Shown: positions 11,580 through 23,500 of the stretch, in pieces
Layout of the letters: each line of letters starts with the position of its first letter
How positions within the stretch are numbered: position 1 is the stretch's first letter
Assembly: GCA_040357565.1 (NCBI GenBank)
Contig: JBDODJ010000091.1
Strand: one strand, 5' to 3'
Length of the DNA stretch: 43,317 nucleotides
From: Cercozoa sp. M6MM
Taxonomy: Eukaryota > Endomyxa: Ascetosporea
Notes under the pieces: model-generated
Database searches by the model: none
Seen by the model: only the letters and a program-made list of their open reading frames with translations
What the model was told of the DNA's origin: nothing
Program-made: the position numbers and the translations under genes

Positions 11580-11962
11580 TTTTCTTCGTTGGCGAGTTCG
11601 AGCGAGCTAAGACCTCTACGGTGGCAATGAACCGTAGACTCTATGCACAGCTAGGAGCAACGTTGGCGGGCGAGGAAGTGAGAGAGCAAGCTTTTTGGGA
11701 ACTCGGACAAATCTCGGTCCGAGTGTCCCGCTTATGGAATACTGTACAGTAATTATTATTTATTTAAAAAATAAATACTATCGTATAATCGCCGTATTTT
11801 AGTCATTGTTTGACAACGCTTAGCCTCAGAAGCGAGACAGAAATTAATGGAGTGGCTTTGAGGATGGTTAAGCAAATACTTCCTCGTTGTTTCCTGCAAG
11901 AAAATACAATAATTGGTGTTGCAAAAAGCGAGTTCAAAGGTGCTCGCGCTCAGTTATCTGTG
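11580..11962. promoter_or_regulatory. Divergent promoter region between alpha-tubulin and SGT1
   Basis: Tubulin reads left from 11579 and SGT1 reads right from about 11963. The 383-base interval holds an AT-rich block at 11745-11785 and a hairpin-forming inverted repeat at 11697-11729. SGT1 translation could begin further upstream at an in-frame ATG near 11863, so the true promoter may be shorter. Confidence 0.5.
11697..11729. promoter_or_regulatory. Inverted repeat (stem-loop) in the divergent promoter
   Basis: The left arm GGGAACTCGGAC (11697-11708) pairs with GT CCGAGTGTCCC (11717-11729) over 12 base pairs with one bulge around an 8-base loop. It may be a symmetric protein-binding site serving both directions. 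Function is inferred. Confidence 0.45.
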
Positions 11963-13107
11963 ATGGAGCACTACCACCGGGGGAATGAACTGTTCGTTCG
12001 AGGTGATCTAGTTGGGGCTGCTCAGCATTTCCGAAACGCGGCGGATGCTTTGTCCGACCCAGAAGGGCTGGCAGAAAGAGTTGCCGATGCCGTGACAGCA
12101 CTGAGACACCTTGTGATCACGTTGATTAAACTCGGACGAACGAAGGAGGCCCAAACAAGTTTTAACATCCTCGAACCTCTTGCAACCACTCGCAAAGACT
12201 CTGCCTGGCTGCACGAGTTGGGAAATATGGTCGCAGGTGAAGACAAGCCAGCAGAGCCAGAGCTCGCGCAACGCGTGCAACAGCTGCACAAAGATGAGAT
12301 GCAATTCGACTGGTGCCAGCATGGTGATACAAACATTGATGTCGCTTTCTACGTGAAGGAGGTCGACGAAAACAGCGTCGTAGCAGTAGTGAACGAGCGA
12401 GGAACTCAACTCACCGTTGCCTTTTGCACGAAAACAGGTCGCGAGCTGCAGCGGCAGTTCCGCTTGTCGAAAGCTGTGCAGTCTGAAGTTTCGGTGAAGG
12501 TGAATGCCTTCAAGTGTTGTGTGACCTTAACGGTACTGCAAACTCATTTGATGCTAGCTGGATAGATTCTTTATTTGCCGTTGTTGGAAGTGCAGCCGCA
12601 AGTGACGGAAAAGTGGCTGTCGCTGGAAAGGCGCAAAGAACAGCAAATGCCTACATCGAACCAGCAGAAGACAGTAAAGCACTGGGAAGAACTCGCGAAA
12701 CTCGAGGAAGCAGAGGAACGCGAAAGCGTGAGTCCCATTCCAATTGTTCAGTTCAAGGAAAAATATGGGGTACAACCATTCTGCTCAGGAAAGTGTGGGG
12801 CACTTCTTTCGTCGACTGTATCAAAGCGCAGACTGCGAGACGCAGCGAGCCATGCAGAAATCCTACGCCGAGTCGCATGGCACTGTCCTGTCCACGAACT
12901 GGGACGACGTGAAGGTACGATTCGCACGTGGATCGTGGCAATTGGCGTGTGCTTTTTTTACACCTCTTCTTGCAGAACAAGGATTTTGGAGGCAAGGTAC
13001 AATTTCCTGAGCTTTTATCAGTGTAAATTTACACGACTGTATGAGTGAGTTTCGACTGTTGGCAGGACCGGCCAGAAGCAACACAAGGTTTCACATGGCG
13101 CGAATAA
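11963..13107 (+). CDS. SGT1: SGT1 co-chaperone (TPR-CS-SGS protein)
   Basis: SGT1 is an Hsp90 co-chaperone that works with SKP1/SCF ligases, kinetochore assembly and, in plants and animals, NLR receptors. Five exons join in phase: 11963-12532, 12566-12727, 12789-12914, 12976-12996, 13066-13107, for 306 residues. The N-terminal third reads as TPR-like helices (HYHRGNELFVRGDLVGAAQ). Residues about 110-200 form the CS domain (FDWCQHGDTNIDVAFYVKEV). The end is the SGS domain, with AMQKSYAESHGTVLSTNWDD as its signature, and it finishes QGFTWRE. The start ATG at 11963 was chosen because the TPR begins there; an in-frame ATG upstream is possible. The TAA stop is embedded in an AATAAA at 13103-13108, so the polyadenylation signal may overlap the stop codon. 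Confidence 0.9.
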
Positions 13108-13239
13108 ACGAAACTCACCGGACGGTTTTCGATACAAGGAGCAGTAGGTCTTACCTTTCTGTAGCGTTCCTTTCTCGTGTCAGCGTGTCTGCACCAAGCC
13201 TTGCACGTGTCGATTATTTTTGCGCTGCTGATTGATTTC

Positions 13240-16200
13240 GTGATTAGTATCAACTACTGCCTAGTGTCTCGTGTGACAACCCAAACGGGTGCAAAGTTTC
13301 CTCCCGATCGCGATCGGAATCACTGGATAACACTGATTGCCAGTCGGCAATCACCAGCCACTGCGTCTCACTCAACAACTACTGTGCCGTACTGTCCGAC
13401 AGCGGGCGAGAAAGCGCCAGCACTCGAAGTGATTGCACCGCTTGCAGCACGCAGGTATTGAGCCGCTCTTAGCCCCCCGAAAATCCAACCCTGCCCTCGT
13501 GTGCACGATCAAACGCGTCTTTTGCTTTTTTGGAGCCTTCTGGCCTGTTGACAGTTGTTGGTTGTTTTGCGATTTTCCTTACCCCACTCCGACTATTGTC
13601 TCTATAGTAGACTCGGTTGACGCCGGCCCTCGAGGACTCGAACGCCAATGTCTGTTGGCGCGAAAGGGTGCGTTTCTTTCGAACTCCGAGTCCTAAGTAC
13701 TTGTGCATGAATGTGTGCAGCGTCTATGGCTTCAACACACAGTCGCGCACGTACCGGCCGCCCGAGTGGCGCTACGTTGAGCCTGTCGACTTTGATGATG
13801 TAAGACCCTGCCAAAGACATCCAGATGTGTGAGTAAACCCGTTCGCAGGTGTTAGAACTGCTTTGCTTGCGCGGAGGCTCAATCCGCAGTGACACGACTC
13901 GTCCTCAGTATGCGGAAGCCTTCGCCAACGAAACTTTCCTCTCGCAGGTATCGTTAAACTTTATTTGTTTTAGGTGTTTCATTTAAGTGGAGCCAGGGAA
14001 ATATCGCCAATAATATAAATTAGGTCGAGCCAGGCATGCTGATGACGAATGAAACCAATGCGACACCGGAGGATCGTTCCGGCAACGTGCGGACGTTTCT
14101 GAACATTCTGGTGACTCGCTCTTTCTGCATTTAACTCATATGACGTGCAGATGAACTAATTGCTTCTGTTGTTTTCTTTTGCAGGCCAGTATCAGTGACG
14201 AACTGACCGACGAGTGTTTCGAAAAGGCGCGCAGCTACGCATGCTCTTGGATGGCACCGCGTGCCATGTATAATTTACACCGCCTCTGTTGTGTTGTCTA
14301 TCTGCCTGTGTGTACGCGTGTGTTGTCTATAGTGAAGTTCCACTCGAGGAGAATGTCACACACCCGCTGACAGGACTTGATCGGTACCTTGTGCCACGCT
14401 GAGTGTCTTCCTCACTGAGTACATGTCTATGTGTCCGGCAGGGAGTACTTTCGACAGCCGATCTGTATATCGACGTGCCAGAGTTTCTTCCGAGAGTGTC
14501 CCATCATGACACAAGCCTTGTCGGTGTTCAATCTGCCGCCCTACTGCGAAGCATACACGTGCCTTGGATCCTGTTTCTTTGTGCATTTGTGTTATCTATC
14601 TGTGTTGTACAGGTACCTGGACTTTAAGTTTGGTGCTCGCTGGTCAAAGAAGAACGTATCACTCCTCTCTATGTCGATCCCCTGTATGTACTACTTGTTG
14701 CGATCCGACTCATGCGTTAGCGCTTTCTTCGGTTCAACGAGCGTTACGAGATGAGTGCGCGTCCAGTGTCGACCAATCTGACGCAGGACTACATTGATCT
14801 GGACAACCGGGACGACGACGACTACACAGGCTGGGGCGAGTCGGACACGATCTATGACGACGCCACTCGACGGGACGCCGTGCAGGACGACCTGGCACAG
14901 ACGATCCTGTTCGACGCTGCCGTGCTGGACAACAACACCGAGCTGCTCGACAAGGAGGCACTGGCGGCCTCGGCAGCTGGCTTCCGCTACGGCACCGAGG
15001 CCGACGCCTACTACATGGTGCGTTCCGTGGACGGACGACGACATGCTCTGCCCTGCGTACCCATCGAGCGAATGGAGGCACCTGTAGACGCTGCGTCGAT
15101 TTTGTGTGACGCACAGGGGTACCTGACCTCAGTGCCTAACCTCTGTGTCTGTGCTACTGGTCTTACTGACACACCATTTCTGCTGCTTATGTGGGTGTGC
15201 TCATTGTTGGCAGTCTGACACCGGGCGAGAACAACGTGTGCGAACTCTCGTGTCCACTGCTCATCATGCCAGAGGAGGACAGCGCCCGTCTGCAGGTAGT
15301 CATGACCCAGACAGCAGCTTGGGCATCGGTGTGGAAATAGGAAGGTGTGTGTGTGTCCTGTAGGACGTGCGTGTGGCTACGGGTGCCACCACCATCATAT
15401 GCGCACTGGCCGTGCTGTTCCGCCTCTTTTTCTACAATGTGCGACACAAGCGACTGCGCACGCAGCAGCAGCAGTACCTGTCCTTGTCCACCCCTATCTT
15501 ATGTTCTCAATCTGCGCACATGATCACATTGGCCTGCCTAGAAACAAACCGCAGTCGCACAGTCAGGCACTGCAGAACGACAATGTCCGTGCGTTGAGTT
15601 GTGTGTCTGTGTCTGTGTCTGTGTGTCTGTGTCCTGTGTCTGTGTGTCTGCGACTGTGTCTGTGTCTGTGAGGGGTACACTATAAGATGCTGTGTTGCAC
15701 AGGTGTGTTTCGTCCGCTGCTGCCGCCGTTCCCGGCCCGTCTTGCCAGTACCAGCTATCTTTTGTGTTATCAGTCTGGTGTATCCTAGTTTAACTCATTT
15801 GCCTGCAGTTCCACTGGCCCTGTCTTTCTTCATTCTCGGCTTCTCGTAATCTCTCTTTGTCTCTGTCTCTCTGTGTACTGTACACACGCCTGTATACAGT
15901 TTCGTTCTGCAACCTTCTCCGTGCACTGAGGTATCTTCATGTAATACTTGGTCTGATTGGACATGTAGATGCGTGGTGGACAGGGCAACCTGAGCAACAC
16001 GGGCAGCAACGACGATCTGTGCGCCGCGCAGGCCTTTTTCTTGGTCACTGGCGCGATTTCCACCGTGTCTTGGTGGTATGCGTCTGTCCTACCTGACATC
16101 CTTGTACTGCGTACATGATCCCCCCCCCCACGTAGGTGTGCCTTTGCCATGTGTCTGGCACTCATGGTGTCGGACAACAAGCGCTTCATGTTCCTTCTGC

Positions 16201-16719
16201 GTCGACATCGCAACAGCGGCCGGCAGCACTCACTTGCCAAGTATGAAACACACACATAAAGTTAAGGGGACAAGGGCAGGTCTGTATGTGTATATGACAG
16301 GAAGTTCGAGTACGTGATCCACGCCATCTGTTGGTTGCCGGCTATCATCTGCGGCATCATTCCGCTCGCTGCCGACAAAGTGCGCTGGGTAGTTCCACTC
16401 ACATGACTGATTGTACAGCTGAGTGTACAGCTGACTGCACAACTGTATATGTGTGTGTACCTTAGAACCCGGGCGCGTCCATGTGTTCCATCGACACTAT
16501 CGATGGTACAAACACACTGTTGGCCTTGTCTCTCTGTTTACATGTGTGTACATGTGTGTGTGTGTACGTGTGTGTATGTGCGCTTGTGTGTGTGTGTGCA
16601 GGTGTCGGCTGGATGGCGGGCGCACTGATCACGCCGCTGATTCTGTTTGTCGGCGTTGGCACCGTTGCTGTCGTGTCCACCATCGTGTCGGTAGGCCTGT
16701 CAGTCATCATGGCCGTGTC

Positions 16720-16767
<48 letters not shown>

Positions 16768-17313
16768 NNNNNNNNNNTGTGTGTGTGTGTGTGTGTGTGT
16801 GAGTGTGTGAGTGTGTGAGTGTGTGAGTGTGTGAGTACGTGTGTGTATGTGTGTAGGTGTGTCGTGCGAGTCCGTCCACAGCGAGAGGAACCACGTCGCA
16901 CAATGCATCGACTTCTGTACTCTCCTCATGTCTCTGTCTATATGTTTTGTATGGGTAGTTGACCTGTCTTTTTTGTGTCTCAGAACGCCCGTCGCGGTAG
17001 CACAGGTGCCCCGAGTCACGTGGGTTCCGACACACAGCGGTATGTCTGACTTAACTTGGCTAGCTTAACTTGGCTGACTTGACTTGGTTGACTAATGTTG
17101 TTTCACACACAGAACGACTACCTCGGTGGGCGGTGCCACTGGAGCCACTCCGGCGGCGACCTCCAAACCCGGCAGTTCGGCCTTGCTGCTGGTGGTGCGC
17201 TTCGCCTTCTTTGTGCCGTGCTTCCTGGTCGCTGCCATCCTGATGTTCTCGCTCGAGTTCCGACGACTCGGCGTTCAGTCCAAGGTACGCACACTCTGTC
17301 TTTGTTTGGCAGG

Positions 17314-17391
<78 letters not shown>

Positions 17392-17474
17392 CTCTCCCCG
17401 AAACTGTGCAGTTGAACGACGCCGTCAAGGGAACCTCGGCGTGCCTGTTCGAGGTGAGTCAACCTCCAGTGTTC

Positions 17475-17520
<46 letters not shown>

Positions 17521-17620
17521 NNNNNNNNNNNNNNNNNNNNNNNNNNNNNNNNNNNNNNNNNNNNNNNNNNNNNNNNNNNNNNNNNNNNNNNNNNNNNNNN
17601 NNNNNNNNNNNNNNNNNNNN

Positions 17621-17665
<45 letters not shown>

Positions 17666-18412
17666 GATACAAAGACGTTTCTCTAGCTGTACAAGGTGGA
17701 CGATGATACCTCCAACTACGTCGATTTCCAAGGCGTCACTGCCGAGGATCGCAACCAGGTCTGTCTTTTATATATATATATATATATATCTGTATTTATT
17801 TATTTATCTATTCATTCAAATATCTATGTATATATACTTATATACTCATGTGTGTGCAGTGTGTCGTGGATGCCCTTCTCAACGCCGACACGGGTGTGTC
17901 CTACGGCTTCGAAGTCGCCGGTCTTGTCGCCTGGCTCGTCGCTGCTCTCCTGTGCCTCTCATTTTTCTTCTCCTTCTTCTGCTCCTTCTCCTTCTCCTTC
18001 TCCTTCTTCTGCTCCTTCTCTTTCTCCTTCTCTTCCGTTACAGTGCGCGTGTGCTTGTTAATATCGATGTGTTGCCGAGACAGGACTGCACTCGTGTTCG
18101 CACTGCCGCAAGGCTGCTTTCAGCGGTGTGCTGCGCGTATTCCGCTGCCGCGCTTGCGTAACCCAGCCTGTTCCTTCTTGTCTTTGGCCGGCTTCCATAT
18201 GCAGGCTGTTGCTTCGTTCTTTCACAGGCAAGCGCTTTGGCACCTCGGGCACTGGTCTGTCTTCGACCTCGCGTTCTGGCGTCAGCGACATTCCGGTAAC
18301 TGACTCGTTGGCTCCCCTCAGTGACTCAGTGTGGACTGACATGTCAATCGATATGTGTGTACAGGAGGAGCGAAACACTGGTGTCGAGATGTCGACGGCC
18401 GGCGGTGCTTAA
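13240..18412 (+). CDS. Frizzled/Smoothened-like seven-transmembrane receptor
   Basis: A many-exon gene follows SGT1 directly. The exported N-terminal half is Cys-rich, with segments such as TDCQSAITSHCVSLNNYC (about 13340) and PICISTCQSFFREC (about 14459), followed by an acidic stretch (about 14800-14900). Seven hydrophobic spans follow: about 15390-15450, 15740-15845, 16030-16170 (QAFFLVTGAISTVSWW), 16310-16390 (YVIHAICWLPAIICGIIPLA), 16605-16720, 17180-17265 and 17895-17965. The WW at the end of span 3, the HAICW-P of span 4 and the following Cys-bearing loop resemble Frizzled-class receptors. The C-terminal tail is Ser/Thr/Gly rich with a CxxC and ends MSTAGGA. I see no clear KTxxxW Dishevelled motif. 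The first exon and some middle splice sites are unresolved. Two assembly gaps lie in introns. Its ligand is unknown. Confidence 0.62.
16721..16835. repeat. TG microsatellite with 10-N gap, grading to GAGTGTGT units
   Basis: A TG run is interrupted by ten N at 16768-16777 and then changes to TGAGTGTG units, within an intron of the Frizzled-like gene. Confidence 0.9.
17317..17662. repeat. Two TG microsatellites, one holding a 100-N gap
   Basis: TG runs at 17317-17389 and 17476-17662 occupy two neighbouring introns of the Frizzled-like gene. The short exon between them codes LNDAVKGTSACLFE. Gap of 100 N at 17521-17620. Confidence 0.9.
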
Positions 18413-18928
18413 TCGAAACGCGGCCATGCACCATAAAATTACTGCAGCACGGTCACGTCTGTGTTGCCGTTGCTAAGTCGACGTTCGCTCACTCGCTCCG
18501 CTCGTTCCCGTTAGAAAGATGCTTTGCGACGATATCGCGTCGGAGCGAGTCGTTGGCTATAAAGTAGTTGAGGGCGAAGTCGAGTCTGAATAGTCTGGTT
18601 AGTTAGTTGAGTCTACACCAGTCCGGGGTGGGTCACAAGAGCATGGGCGTGTCTACCACCCGCTCAGGGTAGCACCGTACAACTCCCCTTATATGACGTT
18701 CCCCAGACACCGAAGTCGTGACTTCATGGTTGGTGCCGAGAAAGTCAGGTTAAGCCATGCATAGCTACACGGCACGCGAAAGCTTACGATGGCTGTACAG
18801 CAAGTGGAAATGGTGGCACACTCGGCAAACGGCACACCCCAAAAGTGACGGACCAAGTCACTTGATCACTTTCGATCAACCAAAAACTTTTGTCTTTTTC
18901 ACGATCAAGAAGTACTGCTACTACAACA
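18413..18928. other. Intergenic region with dispersed repeat copy B
   Basis: No coding frame convinces here. An ATG frame at 18757 is open into the next intron but is out of phase with the following exon. Copy B of the dispersed repeat spans about 18585-18690. Confidence 0.5.
18585..18690. repeat. Dispersed intergenic repeat, copy B
   Basis: The best-conserved block with copy A runs from CCGGGGTGGGTCACA through CCACCCGCTCAGGG to ACAACTCC. It lies upstream of the gene at 18929, as copy A lies upstream of the PLAC8-like gene. Confidence 0.6.
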
Positions 18929-19783
18929 ATGGTGAGTCACTCTGTGTCTGTTGGCGTGCCAGCTGCTGGTGTGCAAGCCGTGTGTGCCTAAAACCTTGTT
19001 TTACTCTTGTTGTAGTGCAAAGTGTTCACGCTTGATGATGTGTTGTGCAAAGTGTTCACTTGATGATGTGTGTTGTGCCTGTGTGCAGAAGCTTTCCCGC
19101 AAGACCGTGGCGGAATACATCCGCGAACACCGTCCCCACTTTAACCTGCACTTGCACTTCAGCCGGCCGCGCTTCGGTGCCCGTCGTGCTGAACGTGTGG
19201 CCGCCGCCGAGTCCATCGCTCGTGTGGCGGAAGCGCACGCTCGCAGCGCCACGCGTTGCTACGGCTCGATCGTGGCCGAGCAGGTCGCCGCCGGCGTGCG
19301 TCGTCGTCAGCGGCAGCTCGCTGTGCAGCGCCGCCTCGGCTCGCTGGTGGCGCTGCACGCCGCCCTTGTTGCCGCTCAGCAGGGTGCGTGTGCATTTCTG
19401 TTCTGTCCTTTGCTGTCCTTAGTCCTTGTGTCCATGACGACACTCTGCACTATGTGTGGTATCACTGCACTGCACTGTCCGGTACCGTGTGCAGCAACCT
19501 GCGCGCCCTACCACGACCTGGCCCAGGAGTTGCCCTTCTACGTGCCGCCCGAGAAGCGGAACCTAGTTTCTCTGCCTCTTTACATCATGAATGATTGTAT
19601 AACTCTTTGGCTTTGGCTTTTTGTAAACTTAGACACACGCAAGTGGCACGTGCAACTGACTCGGCCAGCCAGAACTCGGCGCGCGCCTGCATGGCCGTCA
19701 CTCGCGCTCTCAAGGAGCAAGAACTGACTGCCTCGGTGGCCAACGAGCTGCTCCAGGTGCACTTCGACCTGCTCACTGTCTAG
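18929..19783 (+). CDS. Unknown alanine/arginine-rich helical protein
   Basis: I do not recognise this protein. The phase of the main exon (19089-19383) fits only if the first coding exon is the ATG alone at 18929-18931, followed by GTGAGT. The protein then reads MKLSRKTVAEYIREHRPHF and continues into long Ala/Arg/Val-rich helices. Exon 3 starts at 19495 with TCAPYHDLAQELPFYVPPEK. The last segment, ending at the stop 19781-19783, reads as helix (ACMAVTRALKEQELTASVAN), but I could not find a splice pair that joins it to exon 3 in phase, so the 3' end is uncertain; an alternative frame stops near 19727. The first intron contains a tandem duplication. No membrane span or known motif is seen. Confidence 0.45.
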
Positions 19784-20553
19784 GCTCGAGTCACAAGCAC
19801 CTCACCCAAGCGTGACGGCAACTGTCAAGATCTCGGCCGTCACCGACTCTCTGTGTGGCGCACGCACGCACTGACAGGTAGATTGCCCCCCTTTGAACAT
19901 TGAGGAAGCATCGCCGCGCCACTACCATTGCACTCTAATACACCTGCTTGTGCCATTGAATTGAATTAGTCTACTATGCGATGCCATTTTATCAACTTAA
20001 AGCAGACGTCTTTTTTACCTTCCTGATTCGACTTGATTTCCGTGTCAGGTCAAACAGATAGCTGTAAAATAACACACAAAGTGTCCAAACACACTTAAAC
20101 AGTGTGAAATCCTTGCTGGGCAGGTGTTTATACCATTTTGTGTCTACATCAGCGATTGGATTGTGAATGGACATTTTTGTTGAACGGCGCTTCGTTTTCG
20201 AGAGATACAGGAAGCGAGGTTTGCGTGGACAATGGAAGCCGCTCAAAGAAGACGATTTAGACAGCGAACGGGTGCACGATCCGGCGACACACACGGCTGA
20301 TTATCCTCCTAGAGTGGACGATGTCGACCGTACCCTAGACTGATTGCACGGGGGGGGGGGGGGGGTCATTTGTTGGGTTATGGGTGGTTGGACAGCATCA
20401 AGACACGCGTTTGGTGCGTGGTTTTGGACTGACGCGGACTGTAACAGCATGCTTCAAGTGTTAAGCTTGGTTGTTCGACAGTTGTTGACTGAGTAGGGTC
20501 GCTTCTGCAGTGTGACACATCTGGCCCCAAGTACGACTTGCTTCCGCGTCGCG
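19784..20553. other. Intergenic region with small possible ORF and a G16 run
   Basis: Apart from the small frame at 20167-20343 and a 16-G homopolymer at 20350-20365, nothing recognisable is present. It is AT-richer than the flanking exons. Confidence 0.45.
20167..20343 (+). CDS. Small possible protein, 58 residues
   Basis: An ATG-to-stop frame reads MDIFVERRFVFERYRKRG and continues charged and hydrophilic to VDDVDRTLD. The Arg/aromatic pattern looks protein-like and it ends just before the G16 run. It has no match I know and no clear splice partners. It could be a small gene, a terminal exon or chance. Confidence 0.25.
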   Translation: MDIFVERRFVFERYRKRGLRGQWKPLKEDDLDSERVHDPATHTADYPPRVDDVDRTLD

Positions 20554-23500
20554 ATGCCTTCAGCACAGTTTGCCTTCATTTTTTTTTGTCTCCTTTTCAA
20601 CTGACTTGGTAGAACTGGGTGTGTGTGCTTGCGCCGCTTTGAGCAGGACTGGTATTACTCAGCGAGCGAGTTTCCTGTACCATACTACTCATTTATGCGA
20701 CTATATATATATATATATATATATCGTGTGCAGTGCTTTGCTCAGGTCAGTTGAAATTGTAGGACACTCGCGGCGACTGTGGCGTTGACTTTGTCGCCTC
20801 CAAGAAGCACCGTTTGCGCCGACAGGTGCGCATTCGGCGTCGCGTGCGCATTCGCATTTGCGACAACGACAGTGTGTTGAAAGACACGTCGGATGACAGT
20901 TATTTAAATGGCAGAGAGGTGTCGTCAACAGCAGCAGCAACATCAACATCAACAACAACAACACCAACAGCGGCAGAAACGACAACAACAACACAACGCA
21001 GCAAAGGCCTTCGTGGACGCATCGGTTTCGTCGAGAGCGAATTTCTATCGCGAGTGTCGCTGGGACACCTCGATGCAGACGTACTCGACTTTGTGTTTGC
21101 CTACGAACGGCAGCGACTGCACAAGAATTGCTGGCTTGCTGAGGCACCCATTACTCTACCCTTTACTCCTATCTCTTTTACTCTTTCGGCCCTAGGAACT
21201 GCCGAAACGACTGAAGCATCGGGAGGCTGTCACAGGCACAGGCGTATGTGTCTATCAATGATCGAACCTGTATGCAGCTGTGTTAATTCTGTTCTACAGT
21301 GGCAGTGTGAGTGGCACGTGGCTACGGAACCGTCTCAGTGCGATTCAGAAGGCTGGCAGTACGCGCGGACGTCGCATGGACCAGTAGGGCACCTTATTGT
21401 TGGTCAAGTATGTGGTAGGTACGATGATGCGCATGCGCAGTGGCGACGCAGTCGAATGACGCAGTCGCATCAGTTGCGACAGCGTGCTTGGTGTCGTCTG
21501 CGCTTTCGGAGTCCCGTCGCGACAACAACAGCAGCAGCAACAACAACAACAGCTGCAACAACAGCAGCAACAACAACAGTAGCTGTGCGAACACGCAAAG
21601 ACACAATCAGCAGTGTCGGCACTGCCGAGACTGCCTTGCATGACCGGCGAATCTTCATCCACGGCCCTGTCGAGGACACCGCTCTCAAGCGAGCCTGTAT
21701 TAGTCACTGTCAACACATAGGGACATGAGTACTTATGCTATAGACAAGGTGTTATACTGTGTAGACATAAAGCACGTGCTGGTGACAACGATGATTCCGC
21801 AAGTGAACGCGCAGTTGGCGCTGCGGCAGTTCGCGTCGCTGCAATTGACACTGGCGCGCTCGCGTGTCCTCGCTGCCTTTGCTCAAGGTGCAGTATATCT
21901 TCCCCTGTGTGTTGTTTCTACCTGAGTACTCCGTGGGATCACATAGACGAGGCACTGCGCACCGTGGTTCGGGACCTGTGTCATCGTGCACGTGAGGTCG
22001 CGTGTCACCTCTTTGTCGGACAGAGTCTGCACTCATGCAGTCTGCAGTTGCAGCAGGGTTCCTCTTTCTACATTATTTGTTTTTCCTTTGTGTATATTTT
22101 GTTCATGTTATCTGTGTCTGTCAATAAGTACATATGCAGCAAGCGAGTTTTGCGACGCGGCGGCACTGCTATCGGACCAGAGCGCCCTCGGACAGCACGA
22201 GTCGCACGCGGCCGTTCACGCCGTCTGTCGCGCCATCTCCATGCAGCTCTGGCGCGACTACGACCGACGCTGTGGCCGAGGGTAGTCCAATCATACCGAG
22301 GGAAGGGGTATGGGTAGAAGGGTAGGGTAAGAGAGGGGATTAAAATGATAGTACAGATCTGCGGTGTCGCCTGTGCCACTCGGAAGAGAAATGCGTCGCT
22401 GGGCCTTCTTTCACCGCATCTGGAATGAGCAGCTGCCGCAACTCCTACTTGTGGTACCCAAGGAAGTATACGTGGTGGGGAGTCACAGAGGGTTAAACGT
22501 GCTCTCTCTGTCTCATTGCAGGTGCCGGCACAATGGAAGCTGCCGTGTACGCTGTCTGTCTGTTCCCTTGCCTTGCGGGGTCGTTATTGTCTAACCCCCA
22601 TTGTGCACAGGGTATGTTGCACGCGAGTTCTGCTCCATCACGGCGGTACTGTTTAGTCCTCTACCCTTTTACCCTCCCCCCCACCACACACGCCTCTTGC
22701 CGGTGTAGAGTCACCTGGCGACCGAACTTGAGTGTGCACAAAGTGACCCAAAGAAACGCATCAACGTTGACGTACTCGTTGAGGTACGTACAGTCACTCA
22801 TCTCACCTCCCCTCACCTTCCTACCCCTCCCCTTACCCTTCTTACCCCCTTCTTCTCTGTCTGTATGGCACAGGTGGCGAAGGAAGTGCGACAGTTCGAG
22901 CAGGAGGCAGGACAGCTGTGTCAGCAAGCAGACGCAGAGTCAGACGCGACTGAAACTGACGGTTTCGACCGAGAAATCGTGCACGTGTTTGACTCGGTGC
23001 TGGCACCGTACTTTGCGACACGTGCACGTGCACTGCTGCAACCCTGTCTCACTGAGGTAATACTACATGTGCAGTGAGAGTGAGTGTTGACAGGTCCTGT
23101 GCCGTACCTTTTGGTCTGTTGGTCCGCAGGTGCAGCACAGCATGCGACAGGCCCGTGTGGCACTCTACTCTCACTCTGTGTGCGACGAGCCTCATGGTCC
23201 TAACTTACCCCTCCCCTCATCCCCTCCTATCACTCTCTCGCTCTGCAAGACAGACCTGAGCAGTCACGTGTCGTGCGAGGCACGTGCCCACAGGAGTGCG
23301 ATCGAACTGCGCGCACTCGGCAAGACTTTGCGCACGTGTCTGACTGAGGTGGTCACCACTTGTGGTCGCTCTGGCTCTGTGATCGACGGTGTCAAATCGT
23401 GTGTGCGTCAAGTGCTGCACGTGTTGATCGTGCACGTGCGGGACACGGTGGACACCCGTGTTTCTGTCGCACTGGACGGCACGACCGTCACTGCGCGTGC

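Noticed and set aside
18757..18930. ATG frame beginning MHSYTARESLRW as the first exon of the gene at 18929
   Set aside because: Its phase at the GTGAGT donor leads to an early stop in the next exon; only the ATG at 18929 joins in frame.
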